Source: Streptomyces sp. NBC_00523 (lineage in GTDB: Bacteria; Actinomycetota; Actinomycetes; Streptomycetales; Streptomycetaceae). Taken from it: a DNA stretch of 64,000 nt. The stretch covers positions 6,076,001-6,140,000 of the forward strand of contig NZ_CP107836.1 of the NCBI RefSeq assembly GCF_036346615.1. Reading direction: 5' to 3'. Of this stretch, positions 48,898-58,065 are shown one piece after another (position 1 is the stretch's first letter; every line of letters starts with the position of its first letter). Below the pieces are notes generated by a model. It did no database searches. It saw nothing but the letters and a program-made list of their open reading frames with translations, and was not told the DNA's origin. Position numbers and translations under genes: made by a program.

Positions 48898-50517
48898 TCA
48901 GCGCAGCCGCTCGTACGCCGGCAGGGTCAGGAAGTCCGCGTAGTCCTGGTCCAGGGAGACCTGGAGGAGGAGGTCGTGGGCCTCCTGCCACTGGCCGGCG
49001 GCGAAGGTCTCCTCGCCGATCTCCTCGCGGATCGCGGCCAGTTCCTCGGCGGCGACCTTGCGGGCCAGGTCCGCCGTGGCGTGCTCGCCGTTCTCGAAGA
49101 CCACGTCCGCGTTGATCCACTGCCAGATCTGCGAGCGCGAGATCTCGGCGGTGGCCGCGTCCTCCATCAGGTTGAAGATGGCGACCGCGCCCATGCCGCG
49201 CAGCCACGCCTCGATGTAGCGGATGCCGACGGCGACGGCGTTGCGCAGGCCCTCGTACGTGGGCTTGGCGTGCAGGGTGTCGATGGCGATCAGGTCGCCG
49301 GGCGCCACCGAGACGTCCTCGCGCAGGCGCTCCTTCTGGTTCGGCTTCTCGCCGAGGACCGCGTCGAAGGAGGCCATGGCGATCGGGACGAGGTCCGGGT
49401 GGGCGACCCAGGAGCCGTCGAAGCCGTCGTTCGCCTCGCGGTCCTTGTCGGCCTTGACCTTCTCGAACGCGACCTTGTTGACCTCGGCGTCGCGGCGCGA
49501 CGGGATGAAGGCCGCCATGCCGCCGATCGCGTGCGCGCCGCGCTTGTGGCAGGTGCGCACCAGGAGTTCGGTGTACGCCCGCATGAACGGGGCGGTCATC
49601 GTCACCGCGTTGCGGTCGGGCAGGACGAACTTGGCTCCGCCGTCACGGAAGTTCTTCACGATGGAGAAGAGGTAGTCCCAGCGGCCCGCGTTCAGCCCGG
49701 AGGCGTGGTCGCGCAGCTCGTACAGGATCTCCTCCATCTCGTACGCGGCGGTGATCGTCTCGATCAGGACCGTGGCGCGGACGGTGCCCTGCGCGATGCC
49801 CAGCTCGTCCTGCGCGAAGACGAAGATGTCGTTCCAGAGGCGGGCCTCCAGGTGCGACTCCGTCTTCGGCAGGTAGAAGTACGGGCCCTTGCCGAGGTCG
49901 ATCAGACGCTGGGCGTTGTGGAAGAAGTAGAGGCCGAAGTCGACCAGCGCGCCGGGCACCGGGGTGCCGTCGAGCTGGAGGTGGCGCTCGTCCAGATGCC
50001 AGCCGCGCGGGCGGGTGACGACGGTCGCCAGCTCCTCGGCCGGCTTCAGCGCGTAGGACTTGCCGGACTTCGGGTCCGTGAAGTCGATGGCGCGGTTGTA
50101 CGCGTCCATCAGGTTGAGCTGGCCGAGGACCACGTTCTCCCAGGTGGGGGCCGAGGCGTCCTCGAAGTCGGCGAGCCAGACCTTCGCGCCCGAGTTCAGG
50201 GCGTTGATGGTCATCTTGCGGTCGGTCGGACCGGTGATCTCCACCCGGCGGTCGTTCAGCGCGGCCGGGGCCGGCGCGACCTTCCAGGAGTCGTCCGCAC
50301 GGATCGCCGCGGTCTCCGGGAGGAAGTCCAGCGTGGAGGTGCGGGCGATCTCGGCGCGGCGCTCACCGCGGCGGGCGAGCAGCTCGTTCCGCCGGGGCGT
50401 GAACCGGCGGTGCAGCTCGGCCACGAACGCGAGGGCCGCGGGGGTCAGGACCTCGTCCTGCCGGGGCAGGGGCTCGGCATCGACGATGGCCAGCGAGGAC
50501 GGCGCTGGTGCGGACAT
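48898..50517 (-). CDS. aceB: Malate synthase A
   Basis: 539 residues, the usual size of isoform A. ALNSGAKVWLADFEDASAPTWENV, RATVLIETITAAYEMEEILYELRDHASGLNAGRWDYLF and DRNAVTMTAPFMRAYTELLV carry the catalytic Arg, Glu and Asp. It condenses glyoxylate with acetyl-CoA to malate, the alternative to Gcl. No isocitrate lyase is nearby, and operators shared with the purine genes suggest it serves allantoin-derived glyoxylate. Confidence 0.97.
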   Translation of the reverse strand: MSAPAPSSLAIVDAEPLPRQDEVLTPAALAFVAELHRRFTPRRNELLARRGERRAEIARTSTLDFLPETAAIRADDSWKVAPAPAALNDRRVEITGPTDRKMTINALNSGAKVWLADFEDASAPTWENVVLGQLNLMDAYNRAIDFTDPKSGKSYALKPAEELATVVTRPRGWHLDERHLQLDGTPVPGALVDFGLYFFHNAQRLIDLGKGPYFYLPKTESHLEARLWNDIFVFAQDELGIAQGTVRATVLIETITAAYEMEEILYELRDHASGLNAGRWDYLFSIVKNFRDGGAKFVLPDRNAVTMTAPFMRAYTELLVRTCHKRGAHAIGGMAAFIPSRRDAEVNKVAFEKVKADKDREANDGFDGSWVAHPDLVPIAMASFDAVLGEKPNQKERLREDVSVAPGDLIAIDTLHAKPTYEGLRNAVAVGIRYIEAWLRGMGAVAIFNLMEDAATAEISRSQIWQWINADVVFENGEHATADLARKVAAEELAAIREEIGEETFAAGQWQEAHDLLLQVSLDQDYADFLTLPAYERLR

Positions 50518-50650
50518 GAGCTGTCACTCCTTCAGCGGGCGGTGCGGACGGCGTCACGGCCGCCGGGCCGCCCGATTCGGCACGGCGTGCCAGGGCTCCG
50601 GGATACGGCTGTGGCCGCCGTCTGAGGTGCAGAGGGCTTCTGAACAGTGG

Positions 50651-50691
50651 ATAGTAGTTTCCTCATGGTGGAAGTTCAATGGTTTGTTGAT
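50651..50691 (-). promoter_or_regulatory. aceB promoter with both operator types
   Basis: Minus strand: -35 TTGAAC (50679-50674), exactly 17 bp, -10 TACTAT (50656-50651). The spacer is filled by TTCCACCATGAGGAA (50673-50659), 11/15 matches to the gcl palindrome, and ATCAACAAACCATTGAA (50691-50675) overlaps the -35. Both motif classes at one promoter. Confidence 0.65.
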
Positions 50692-50749
50692 GTCGAGATT
50701 CTTCGGGTCGACAGAACGGCCCGCGCGCTGGCGCAGCGTGCCAGGGCGT

Positions 50750-51343
50750 TCACTCCAGGTGCGAAAGGTCCGCCGGAGTGTCGATGTCGTACGCCTGTGC
50801 CACGTCGCCGCACTCCACGAGCTTCATCTCGGCGCGGTGCTCCCGCAGGTGCGCCCGCGCGCCCTGGTCGCCCACCGCACCCGCCGCGATGTCCGCCCAC
50901 CGGTCCGCCCCGAACAGCACCGGGTGCCCGCGTTCCCCCGCGTACGAGGCCCCCGCCAGGCTCGACCGGTCCCGGTACGCCGCACACACCCGGGCGACCG
51001 CCTCCGCTCCGATCCCCGGCTGGTCGACCAGCAGCACGAGCGCCGCGTCCGCGCCCGTCCCCGCGAGCGCGTCGAGCCCCGTCCGCAGCGACGAGCCCAT
51101 GCCCTCGGTCCACTCCGGGTTGACGCTCACGCCGCAGCCTTCCAGCCGGGCCCGGGCCCGCACCTCGTCGGCCGAGGCGCCGAGCACCACGTGGACGGGG
51201 CCGCAGCCGCCCTCGCGCAGCGTGCGCACCGCGTGCTCGACGAGCAGTCCGCCACGGTGTTCCAGCAGGGCTTTCGGGCGTCCGCCGAGCCGGCGGCCGC
51301 CGCCCGCGGCGAGCAGCAGTCCGGCGATCTGTGCGTGTGTCAT
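50750..51343 (-). CDS. mocA: Molybdenum-cofactor nucleotidyltransferase (MocA-like)
   Basis: 197 residues from ATG 51343. AGLLLAAGGGRRLGGRPKALLEHRGGLLVEHAV is the NTP-transferase motif; LVLLVDQPGIGAEAVARV carries the metal-binding Asp and GERGHPVLFGAD the later family block. MocA makes the molybdopterin cytosine dinucleotide used by xanthine-dehydrogenase-type enzymes, which would supply urate. No xdh genes lie in the window. Confidence 0.85.
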   Translation of the reverse strand: MTHAQIAGLLLAAGGGRRLGGRPKALLEHRGGLLVEHAVRTLREGGCGPVHVVLGASADEVRARARLEGCGVSVNPEWTEGMGSSLRTGLDALAGTGADAALVLLVDQPGIGAEAVARVCAAYRDRSSLAGASYAGERGHPVLFGADRWADIAAGAVGDQGARAHLREHRAEMKLVECGDVAQAYDIDTPADLSHLE

Positions 51344-51531
51344 GCCGCCTGGATACCCCACGGCGGCCGCTCCCGCCCACCGCCTCGTACCTCTGCGGCG
51401 TGTGTTACGCACGCGGAGTGGCGCCCGACACCTTTTATGGCGTTAACTTGCCCGCATCCCCGGACACTTGACCACGGTCCCGGGACCGGTCGGAACGACA
51501 CTGGCACAAGGACGTGCGAGGGGGAGCTTTG

Positions 51532-51843
51532 TTGAAGAGCGTCGGGCAGGAGCGGGTGACCGGCAGCGGTGAGGACCCCAGGGTGGCGGAGCTGCGTACC
51601 GCGGTCTCCCGGCTCCGGCGGGCCCTGGCCGGCCACCCCGGGCAGTTCCCCGACCGGGCCATCGCCGAGGACGAGCTCGCCGCGCTGGACGCGATGGCGC
51701 TCAGCGGGGCGCCCGAGATCCCCCGGCTGCGCCGCTCGCTGCTGCTGATCGCGGGGGCGATCGGCTCGGTCAGCGCCCTGGCCGCGGCCCTGCGCGACGT
51801 CCGGGTCGCCGTCGACCTCTTCGGCGAGCCGCCGCAGCGCTGA
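51532..51843 (+). CDS. DUF5955-like small membrane-associated protein
   Basis: 103 residues from TTG 51532 behind GGGGGAG. VAELRTAVSRLRRALAGHPGQFPDRAIAEDELAALDAMA is helical; RRSLLLIAGAIGSVSALAAAL is a hydrophobic segment. It resembles the Streptomyces DUF5955 family, no known function. Convergent with the response-regulator gene. Confidence 0.7.
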   Translation: MKSVGQERVTGSGEDPRVAELRTAVSRLRRALAGHPGQFPDRAIAEDELAALDAMALSGAPEIPRLRRSLLLIAGAIGSVSALAAALRDVRVAVDLFGEPPQR

Positions 51844-51863
51844 ACGGGCGGGGACGGCCGCGA

Positions 51864-52496
51864 TCAGCGCCGGATCAGCCTGCGGGCCGTCGCCGCCGCG
51901 ACGGCCGCCGTGCGCGAGTCGACGCCGAGCTTCGCGTAGATGTGCACCAGATGGGACTTCACGGTCGCCTGGCTGAGGAACAGCCGCTTGCTGATCTCCG
52001 CGTTCGACAGCCCCTCGCCGACGAGTTGCAGCACCTCCAGCTCGCGCTTGGTGAGCGCCTGGGCGGGGGTGCGCATCCGGTCCATCAGCCGGTGCGCGAC
52101 GGCCGGGGCCAGCGCCGAACGCCCGGCCGCCGCCGTACGGACCGCGGCCGCCAGCTCCTCCGGCGGGGCGTCCTTCAGCAGATAGCCCGCCGCCCCCGCC
52201 TCGACCGCCGCCAGGATGTCCGCGTCGCTGTCGTAGGTCGTCAGGATCAGCACCCGGGGCGCGTCCGGCGCCGCCGTGATCGCGGCGGTCGCCTGCGAGC
52301 CGTGCATCCCGGCGCCGAACTGGAGGTCCATCAGCACGACGTCCACGCCGCCTGCCGCCGCCCGGGCGACCGCCTCCTCGGCGGTGGCGGCCTCCGCGAC
52401 GACCCGGAAGTCCGGCTCGGTGTCCAGGACGGCCCGCAGCCCCGCCCGTACCACCGGATGGTCGTCGGCGAGCAGCAGCCGGACGGGCCCGCTCAT
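51864..52496 (-). CDS. NarL/LuxR-family response regulator
   Basis: 210 residues. Receiver domain with DDHPVVRAGL and phospho-Asp in VDVVLMDLQF, then YLLKDAPPEEL; C-terminal HTH LTKRELEVLQLVGEGLSNAEISKRLFLSQATVKSHLVHIYAKLGV. ATGA overlap with the kinase gene. It is the partner of the kinase at 52493-53695 and probably controls the divergent ABC pair. Confidence 0.94.
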   Translation of the reverse strand: MSGPVRLLLADDHPVVRAGLRAVLDTEPDFRVVAEAATAEEAVARAAAGGVDVVLMDLQFGAGMHGSQATAAITAAPDAPRVLILTTYDSDADILAAVEAGAAGYLLKDAPPEELAAAVRTAAAGRSALAPAVAHRLMDRMRTPAQALTKRELEVLQLVGEGLSNAEISKRLFLSQATVKSHLVHIYAKLGVDSRTAAVAAATARRLIRR

Positions 52497-53695
52497 GCCG
52501 CCTCCCGCCCGGCCCGGCCCACCGGCAGCGGCAGCGTCAGCGCGACGGCGGTGCCCTGGCCGGGCGCCGACTCGACGCTCAGGGTGCCGCCGAGCGACCG
52601 GGCCCGGGAGCGCATCGCGGGCAGCCCGAAGCCGCCGGACTCCGTGGCACCGGCCGCCGCGGCGTCCTGCGCGAAGCCGCGTCCGTCGTCCACCACATCC
52701 AGCGACACCGAGGTGTCCATGAAGCTCAGCGTGATCTCCGCCCGCCCCGCCCCGGCGTGCCGCACGGTGTTGGACAGCGCCGACTGGGCGGTCCGCAGCA
52801 ACGCCACCTCGTACGGCGTCGGCAGCTCGACCGGTGTGCCGCTGACCGCGAACCGCACGGTGAGCGCGGGCGTGGTGGAGCGGGCCGACAGCCGTTCCAG
52901 GGCGGCCGTCAGGGAGCCGTTCGCCAGATCGGGCGGGGTCAGCGCGCGGACGAAGCGGCGCGCCTCGGCGAGGTTGTCCTGCGCCGCCTCGCGCGCCCGG
53001 TGCACATGGGCGGCGGCCGGGGCGTCCTCCGGCAGCGCCCGTTCGGCGGCGCGCAGCAGCAGCTGGATGGAGGACAGGCCCTGGGCGAGGGTGTCGTGGA
53101 TCTCCCGGGCCAGCCGCTCGCGCTCGGCCAGCGTGCCGGCGGTGCGCTCCGCCTCGGCCAGCTCCGCACGGGTCGCGACCAGCTCCTCGATGAGCTCGCG
53201 GCGCCGCTCGCTCTCCCGGAACAGAGCCTCGTAACCGAGGACCGTGGCGACGGCGACGGCCGCGCCGAGCAGCGGACCGATGAACGTGCCGGGCGTGACC
53301 GCCTGCCCGTGCAGCAGGAAGCTCGCGATGGCGGCGGCCGCCGTCACCGCCACGGCGGGCAGGCCCCAGCGCGTCGGCAGCAGGTGCAGCTGGAGGAAGT
53401 AGAGCGGGAACGCCACCCACAGCGCGTCCGGCGACAGCACCAGCAGCGCCGCCCACAGCACCCCGAGCGCCGCCAGCCAGCCCGCGCCCGCCCGGGTCCC
53501 CGGCTGCACGAACCGGGCCGCCGCGCCCGCCCCGTACACCGCGGCCAGCACCCCGGCGACCGCCGTCACCGCGCCGGGGTGCGGGCGGCCGTCGGTGAAG
53601 GCCTTCACGGCGGTGAGCGCCAGCAGGCCGAGCACCAGCCCGTGCAGACACAGCCGCAGCGCGGCGGCGACCGGGGGGTGAACGCGGGATTCCAT
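52493..53695 (-). CDS. Sensor histidine kinase (HisKA_3)
   Basis: 400 residues. Four to six membrane helices in the first 150 residues with little extracellular sequence (an intramembrane-sensing type), then RLAREIHDTLAQGLSSIQLLLRAAERAL with the phospho-His, and HATPase_c: SALSNTVRHAGAGRAEITLSF, DVVDDGRGFAQDA. Divergent from an FtsX permease/ATPase pair, the usual layout for antimicrobial-sensing systems. Confidence 0.94.
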   Translation of the reverse strand: MESRVHPPVAAALRLCLHGLVLGLLALTAVKAFTDGRPHPGAVTAVAGVLAAVYGAGAAARFVQPGTRAGAGWLAALGVLWAALLVLSPDALWVAFPLYFLQLHLLPTRWGLPAVAVTAAAAIASFLLHGQAVTPGTFIGPLLGAAVAVATVLGYEALFRESERRRELIEELVATRAELAEAERTAGTLAERERLAREIHDTLAQGLSSIQLLLRAAERALPEDAPAAAHVHRAREAAQDNLAEARRFVRALTPPDLANGSLTAALERLSARSTTPALTVRFAVSGTPVELPTPYEVALLRTAQSALSNTVRHAGAGRAEITLSFMDTSVSLDVVDDGRGFAQDAAAAGATESGGFGLPAMRSRARSLGGTLSVESAPGQGTAVALTLPLPVGRAGREAA

Positions 53696-53804
53696 GATGT
53701 TCCAGCGTAGGCGCGGGCCGCGCGGAGCCGGTCAATCGAAAGGTTGATGTCGTCACCAGCCCGGGGGCGATGTTTCCGGGGCCGGGGAGAACGACGCTGG
53801 ATCC

Positions 53805-54872
53805 ATGTTCGTCGCATGGAGAGACCTACGGTTCGCCAAGGGCCGGTTCGCGCTCATGGGCACGGTGATCGTGCTGATCACCCTGCTTGTGGGCCTGCTG
53901 TCCGGCCTCACCGCCGGGCTGGCCCGGGAGAACACCTCGGCCGTCACCGGGCTGAACGCCGACCACCTGGCGTTCGCCGCCCCGCCGGACGGCCGGTCGG
54001 TGTCCTTCACCGACTCGTCCGTCGGTGAGGACGCCGTTCGCGCCTGGGCCGGGCGGCCCGGCGTGGCGTCCGCGCACCCGCTCGGCATCCGCACCCTGAA
54101 CGCCACCGCCGGTACGGGGAAGCGCACCGCCGCCGTCTCCGCGTTCGGCGTGGAGCCCGGCAGCGGCCTGGCGCCCGCCCGGGTCGGCCCCGGCGAAGTG
54201 GTGCTCTCGCGCGGCGGCGCCGACGAGCTGGGCGTACGCCCCGGGGACCGGCTGACCCTCGGCGGCCGGGAGGCCACCGTGGCAGCCGTCGCGGGCGACG
54301 CCTCGTACAGCCACACCCCGGTCGTGTGGACCGACCTCGCCGACTGGCAGCGGTCCGGGGACGGGCGCGCCACCGTGATCGCCCTGACCACCACCGGCGG
54401 CGCCGATCTGGCCGCCGGTGACCGGGCGGCCGGCACCCGCACGCTCTCGCTGGACGACTCGCTGACCGTCATCGGCTCCTACCAGGCCGAGAACGGCTCG
54501 CTCCAGCTGATGCGCGGCTTCCTCTTCGCCATCTCCGCCCTGGTCATCGGCGCGTTCTTCACCGTCTGGACGATCCAGCGCAGCGGCGATGTCGCCGTGC
54601 TCAAGGCGCTGGGCGCCTCCACCCCGTATCTGCTCCGGGACGCGCTCGGCCAGGCCGTCGTGATGCTCGCCGTCGGTACGGGGCTGGGCACCGCCCTCGC
54701 CTCCGGCATCGGCGCCCTGGTCGCCGGAGGGGCCGTGCCGTTCGTCCTGGACGCGGCGACGGTCCTCGTCCCGGCCGCCGTGATGATCGCCCTCGGCGCG
54801 GCCGGGGCCGCCCTGTCCATCCGGCGGATCACCGCCGTCGACCCGCTCACCGCGCTCGGGAGTGCCCGATGA
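53805..54872 (+). CDS. FtsX-like ABC permease
   Basis: 355 residues, MacB/DevC-type: one N-terminal helix (FALMGTVIVLITLLVGLLSGLTAGLA), an extracytoplasmic MacB_PCD-like domain about 40-225 (VEPGSGLAPARVGPGEVVLS, GVRPGDRLTLGG), then three helices (LFAISALVIGAFFTVWTIQ and two more). It forms an exporter or mechanotransmission complex with the coupled ATPase. One subunit only, so a homodimer is expected. Confidence 0.92.
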   Translation: MFVAWRDLRFAKGRFALMGTVIVLITLLVGLLSGLTAGLARENTSAVTGLNADHLAFAAPPDGRSVSFTDSSVGEDAVRAWAGRPGVASAHPLGIRTLNATAGTGKRTAAVSAFGVEPGSGLAPARVGPGEVVLSRGGADELGVRPGDRLTLGGREATVAAVAGDASYSHTPVVWTDLADWQRSGDGRATVIALTTTGGADLAAGDRAAGTRTLSLDDSLTVIGSYQAENGSLQLMRGFLFAISALVIGAFFTVWTIQRSGDVAVLKALGASTPYLLRDALGQAVVMLAVGTGLGTALASGIGALVAGGAVPFVLDAATVLVPAAVMIALGAAGAALSIRRITAVDPLTALGSAR

Positions 54873-55549
54873 CCCTCACGCTCACCGATGTCACCCTCAC
54901 CTACCCGGACGGCGACGGACGGCTCACCGCGCTGGACCGCGTCAGGCTCGACGTGCCCGCCGGCACCCTCACCGCCGTCGTCGGCCCGTCCGGCTCCGGC
55001 AAGTCCAGCCTCCTCGCGGTGGCGGCGACGCTGGTCGCCCCGGACGACGGGGCGGTCGTCGTCGCCGGTACGGACACCACGGGGCTGGGGCGCGCGGAGA
55101 AGGCGGCGCTGCGGCGGGAGCGCGTCGGCATCGTCTTCCAGCAGCCCAACCTGCTCCCGTCCCTGACCGCCGTCGAACAGCTCCAGGTCATGGCCCATCT
55201 GTCGGGCGGCCGGGCCGGGGCCGCCCGGGCCCGGGCGCTCGGTCTGCTCGACGCGGTCGGTCTCGCCGGGCAGGCCGGCCGCAGGCCCCACCAGCTGTCC
55301 GGCGGGCAGCGCCAGCGGATCAACATCGCCCGGGCCCTGATGAACGATCCGGCCCTGCTGCTCGTGGACGAGCCGACCAGCGCCCTGGACCACGAGCGCG
55401 GCGCGGCCGTCCTGGACCTGCTGGTGACGCTGACCCGGCAGCGGTCCACGGCGACGGTCCTGGTCACGCACGACCGCGCCCACCTGGACCGGGTGGACCG
55501 GACGGTCACCATGCTGGACGGCCGCCTGACCGCCCCGGCGCTCACCTGA
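54869..55549 (+). CDS. ABC transporter ATPase, MacB/LolD type
   Basis: 226 residues. Walker A VVGPSGSGKSSLL, Q-loop VFQQPNLLPSLT, signature HQLSGGQRQRINIARALMNDP, Walker B ALLLVDEPTSALD, H-loop VLVTHDRAHL. Start overlaps the permease stop by 4 nt. All catalytic residues intact. Confidence 0.95.
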   Translation: MTLTLTDVTLTYPDGDGRLTALDRVRLDVPAGTLTAVVGPSGSGKSSLLAVAATLVAPDDGAVVVAGTDTTGLGRAEKAALRRERVGIVFQQPNLLPSLTAVEQLQVMAHLSGGRAGAARARALGLLDAVGLAGQAGRRPHQLSGGQRQRINIARALMNDPALLLVDEPTSALDHERGAAVLDLLVTLTRQRSTATVLVTHDRAHLDRVDRTVTMLDGRLTAPALT

Positions 55550-55557
55550 AACGGGGG

Positions 55558-55589
55558 CGGGCCCGGACCTCCGAGAGGTCCGGGCCCGC
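55558..55589. terminator. Bidirectional terminator
   Basis: GCGGGCCCGGACCT and AGGTCCGGGCCCGC pair over 14 bp with a 4-nt loop, between convergent ABC ATPase and iclR-family genes. Confidence 0.82.
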
Positions 55590-55600
55590 CTCACGGACTC

Positions 55601-56401
55601 TCAGCCCGCCGTACCGCTGCTCGCCAGCGCGTCCGACAGCTCCTTGGCCGCCTGCTGGAGGATCGGCACGATCCGCTCGGTGGCCGCCTCGGTGACCCGG
55701 CCCGCCGGGCCGGAGATCGAGATCGCGGCGGAGGTGGGGGAGTTGGGCACCGAGACCGCCAGGCAGCGGACCCCTATCTCCTGCTCGTTGTCGTCCACCG
55801 CGTAGCCCACCCGGCGCACCTGGTCCAGCGCCTCCAGGAAGCCGTCCGGGGTGGTGATCGTCTTCTCGGTGGCGGCGGGCATCCCGGTGCGGGCGAGGAG
55901 GGCGCGCACCTCGTCCGGCGGGGTGTGCGCGAGCAGCGCCTTGCCGACGCCCGTGGAGTGCGGCAGCACCCGGCGGCCCACCTCGGTGAACATGCGCATC
56001 GAGTGCTTGGACGGCACCTGCGCCACGTACACGATCTCGTCGCCGTCGAGCAGCGCCATGTTGGCCGTCTCGCCGGTCTCCTCGACCAGCCGGGCCAGAT
56101 ACGGGCGGGCCCAGGTGCCGAGCAGCCGTGCGGCGGACTCGCCGAGGCGGATCAGCCGGGGGCCGAGCGCGTAACGCCGGTTGGGCTGCTGACGTACGTA
56201 ACCGCACAGGACCAGCGTGCGCATCAGGCGGTGGATCGTCGGCAGCGGGAGTCCGCTGCTCGCGGAGAGCTCGCTCAGGCCGACCTCGCCCCCCGCGTCG
56301 GCCATCCGCTCCAGCAGGTCGAAGGCGCGCTCAAGGGACTGCACACCACCGCTGGAACCGGCGGGCTTGGAGTCGGAAGTGCTGGCGTGGGACGGCGGCA
56401 C
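55601..56401 (-). CDS. allR: IclR-family regulator, AllR-like
   Basis: 266 residues from GTG 56401 (AAAGGA upstream; the TTG 10 codons before lacks a site). N-terminal HTH: SLERAFDLLERMADAGGEVGLSELSASSGLPLPTIHRLMRTLVLCGYVRQ. C-terminal IclR effector domain: GETANMALLDGDEIVYVAQVPSKHSMRMFTEVGRRVLPHSTGVGKALLA. Divergent from allantoinase as in other Streptomyces, where AllR represses allantoin genes and responds to allantoate or glyoxylate. The most likely owner of one of the two operator motifs found in the window. Confidence 0.92.
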   Translation of the reverse strand: MPPSHASTSDSKPAGSSGGVQSLERAFDLLERMADAGGEVGLSELSASSGLPLPTIHRLMRTLVLCGYVRQQPNRRYALGPRLIRLGESAARLLGTWARPYLARLVEETGETANMALLDGDEIVYVAQVPSKHSMRMFTEVGRRVLPHSTGVGKALLAHTPPDEVRALLARTGMPAATEKTITTPDGFLEALDQVRRVGYAVDDNEQEIGVRCLAVSVPNSPTSAAISISGPAGRVTEAATERIVPILQQAAKELSDALASSGTAG

Positions 56402-56564
56402 GTCAACGGTCCTTTCGAAGCGGAGGAGCAAGGCAGCAGCCTACCGGGCCCTTTTCGGCCGGCCCACAGCCGACGGGGGCCGTCATGGCCGGTCAGCGCC
56501 CGTTTGTCCGGGTGTCCGCAGGTGGTGCGGCAGCCCGGCCGCGCGGCACCTGGCCCATTCTACG

Positions 56565-56579
56565 TTCCGCACTCCGAAA
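56565..56579. promoter_or_regulatory. Candidate AllR-type site upstream of allB
   Basis: TTCCGCACTCCGAAA matches the gcl palindrome TTCCGCAATGCGGAA at 11-12 of 15 positions; the left half is perfect, the right half is degraded. Confidence 0.45.
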
Positions 56580-56646
56580 TTCACCTTTTACTTTGTGGAA
56601 ACCTCCAGCGCGGCTCCGGGAGCGGGCGCGGCGCGAGGGTGAGGTC

Positions 56647-56694
56647 TTGACGGGTCGCGCTCCCGAGTGAAGACTCCTTCAACAGTTCGTTGAA
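56647..56694 (+). promoter_or_regulatory. allB promoter with TTCAAC-N5-GTTGAA operator
   Basis: -35 TTGACG (56647-56652), 17 bp, AAGACT (56670-56675); then TTCAACAGTTCGTTGAA (56678-56694), a perfect 6-5-6 palindrome overlapping the predicted start, 21 bp before the allB GTG. Confidence 0.65.
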
Positions 56695-56715
56695 AGTGCG
56701 AAGTGAGGAGCACCG

Positions 56716-58065
56716 GTGTCCGGTCCGGACGTGAAGCTGCTACTGCGCTCGACGCGCGTCGTCACCCCCGAGGGGACCCGGCCCGCGTCGGTCGCCGTCA
56801 CCGGCGGGACCATCGACGCCGTTCTGCCGTACGACACCGAGGCCCCGGCCGGTGCCCGCGTCGAGGACTTCGGGGACGACGTCCTGCTGCCCGGCCTCGT
56901 GGACACCCACGTCCATGTGAACGACCCCGGCCGCACCGAGTGGGAGGGCTTCTGGACCGCCACCCGCGCGGCGGCGGCCGGCGGCATCACCACGCTGCTC
57001 GACATGCCCCTCAACTCGCTGCCGCCCACCACCACGGTGGAGAACCTGCGGGTCAAGCAGGGCGTCGCCGAGCCCAAGGTGCACGTCGACACCGGCTTCT
57101 GGGGCGGCGCGATCCCCACCAACGTCAAGGACCTGCGCCCGCTGTACGAGGCCGGGGTGTTCGGTTTCAAGTGCTTCCTGTCGCCGTCCGGCGTCGAGGA
57201 GTTCCCCGAGCTGGACCAGGAGCAGCTGGCCCGGTCCATGGCCGAGATCGCCGGCTTCGGCGGGCTGCTCATCGTGCACGCCGAGGACCCGCACCACCTG
57301 GCCTCCGCGCCGCAGCAGGGCGGCCCGGCCTACGCGAACTTCCTGGCGTCCCGGCCGCGCGACGCCGAGAACACCGCGATCGAGGGCCTGATCGCCCACG
57401 CCCGGCGGCTGAACGCCCGCGTCCACGTCCTGCACCTCTCGTCCAGCGACGCCCTGCCGCTGATTGCCGCCGCCCGGCGCGAGGGCGTCCGGCTCACCGT
57501 CGAGACCTGCCCGCACTTCCTCACCCTCACCGCCGAGGAGGTCCCGGACGGGGCCACCGAGTTCAAGTGCTGCCCGCCGATCCGGGAGGCCGCCAACCAG
57601 GACGCGCTGTGGCAGGGGCTCGCCGACGGCACCATCGACTGCATCGTCTCCGACCACTCGCCGTGCACCACCGACCTGAAGACCCCGGACTTCGCCTCCG
57701 CCTGGGGCGGCATCTCCTCCCTCCAGCTCGGCCTGCCCGCCATCTGGACCGAGGCCCGCCGACGCGGCCACACCCTGGACGACGTCGCCCGCTGGATGTC
57801 CGCAGCCCCGGCCGAGCTGGCCGGGCTGCGCCACAAGGGCGCCATCGAGGCGGGCCGCGACGCCGACTTCGCGGTCCTGGCGCCCGACGCCACCTTCACC
57901 GTCGACCCGGCCGAGCTCTTCCACCGCAACCAGGTCACCGCCTACGCCGGACGCACCCTGCACGGCGTGGTGCGCTCCACCTGGCTGCGCGGTGTACGGA
58001 TCGCCGCCGACGGCGTGCTCTGCGAACCCACCGGCCGCCTCCAGACAAGGGACCCCCAGGCATGA
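56716..58065 (+). CDS. allB: Allantoinase
   Basis: 449 residues from GTG 56716 (GAGGAG upstream). Cyclic amidohydrolase with DTHVHVNDPGRTEWEG (metal His pair), GFKCFLSPSGVEEF (carboxylated Lys), HAEDPHHLAS, HVLHLSSSDALP, ETCPHFLTLTAEEV and SDHSPCTTDLK (Asp). It opens allantoin to allantoate. Length and motifs are typical. Coupled to the allantoicase gene. Confidence 0.96.
   Translation: MSGPDVKLLLRSTRVVTPEGTRPASVAVTGGTIDAVLPYDTEAPAGARVEDFGDDVLLPGLVDTHVHVNDPGRTEWEGFWTATRAAAAGGITTLLDMPLNSLPPTTTVENLRVKQGVAEPKVHVDTGFWGGAIPTNVKDLRPLYEAGVFGFKCFLSPSGVEEFPELDQEQLARSMAEIAGFGGLLIVHAEDPHHLASAPQQGGPAYANFLASRPRDAENTAIEGLIAHARRLNARVHVLHLSSSDALPLIAAARREGVRLTVETCPHFLTLTAEEVPDGATEFKCCPPIREAANQDALWQGLADGTIDCIVSDHSPCTTDLKTPDFASAWGGISSLQLGLPAIWTEARRRGHTLDDVARWMSAAPAELAGLRHKGAIEAGRDADFAVLAPDATFTVDPAELFHRNQVTAYAGRTLHGVVRSTWLRGVRIAADGVLCEPTGRLQTRDPQA

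Noticed and set aside
51864..55549. Lantibiotic or other antimicrobial biosynthesis cluster
   Set aside because: Only a two-component system and an FtsX/ATPase pair; no precursor peptide or modification enzyme next to them.
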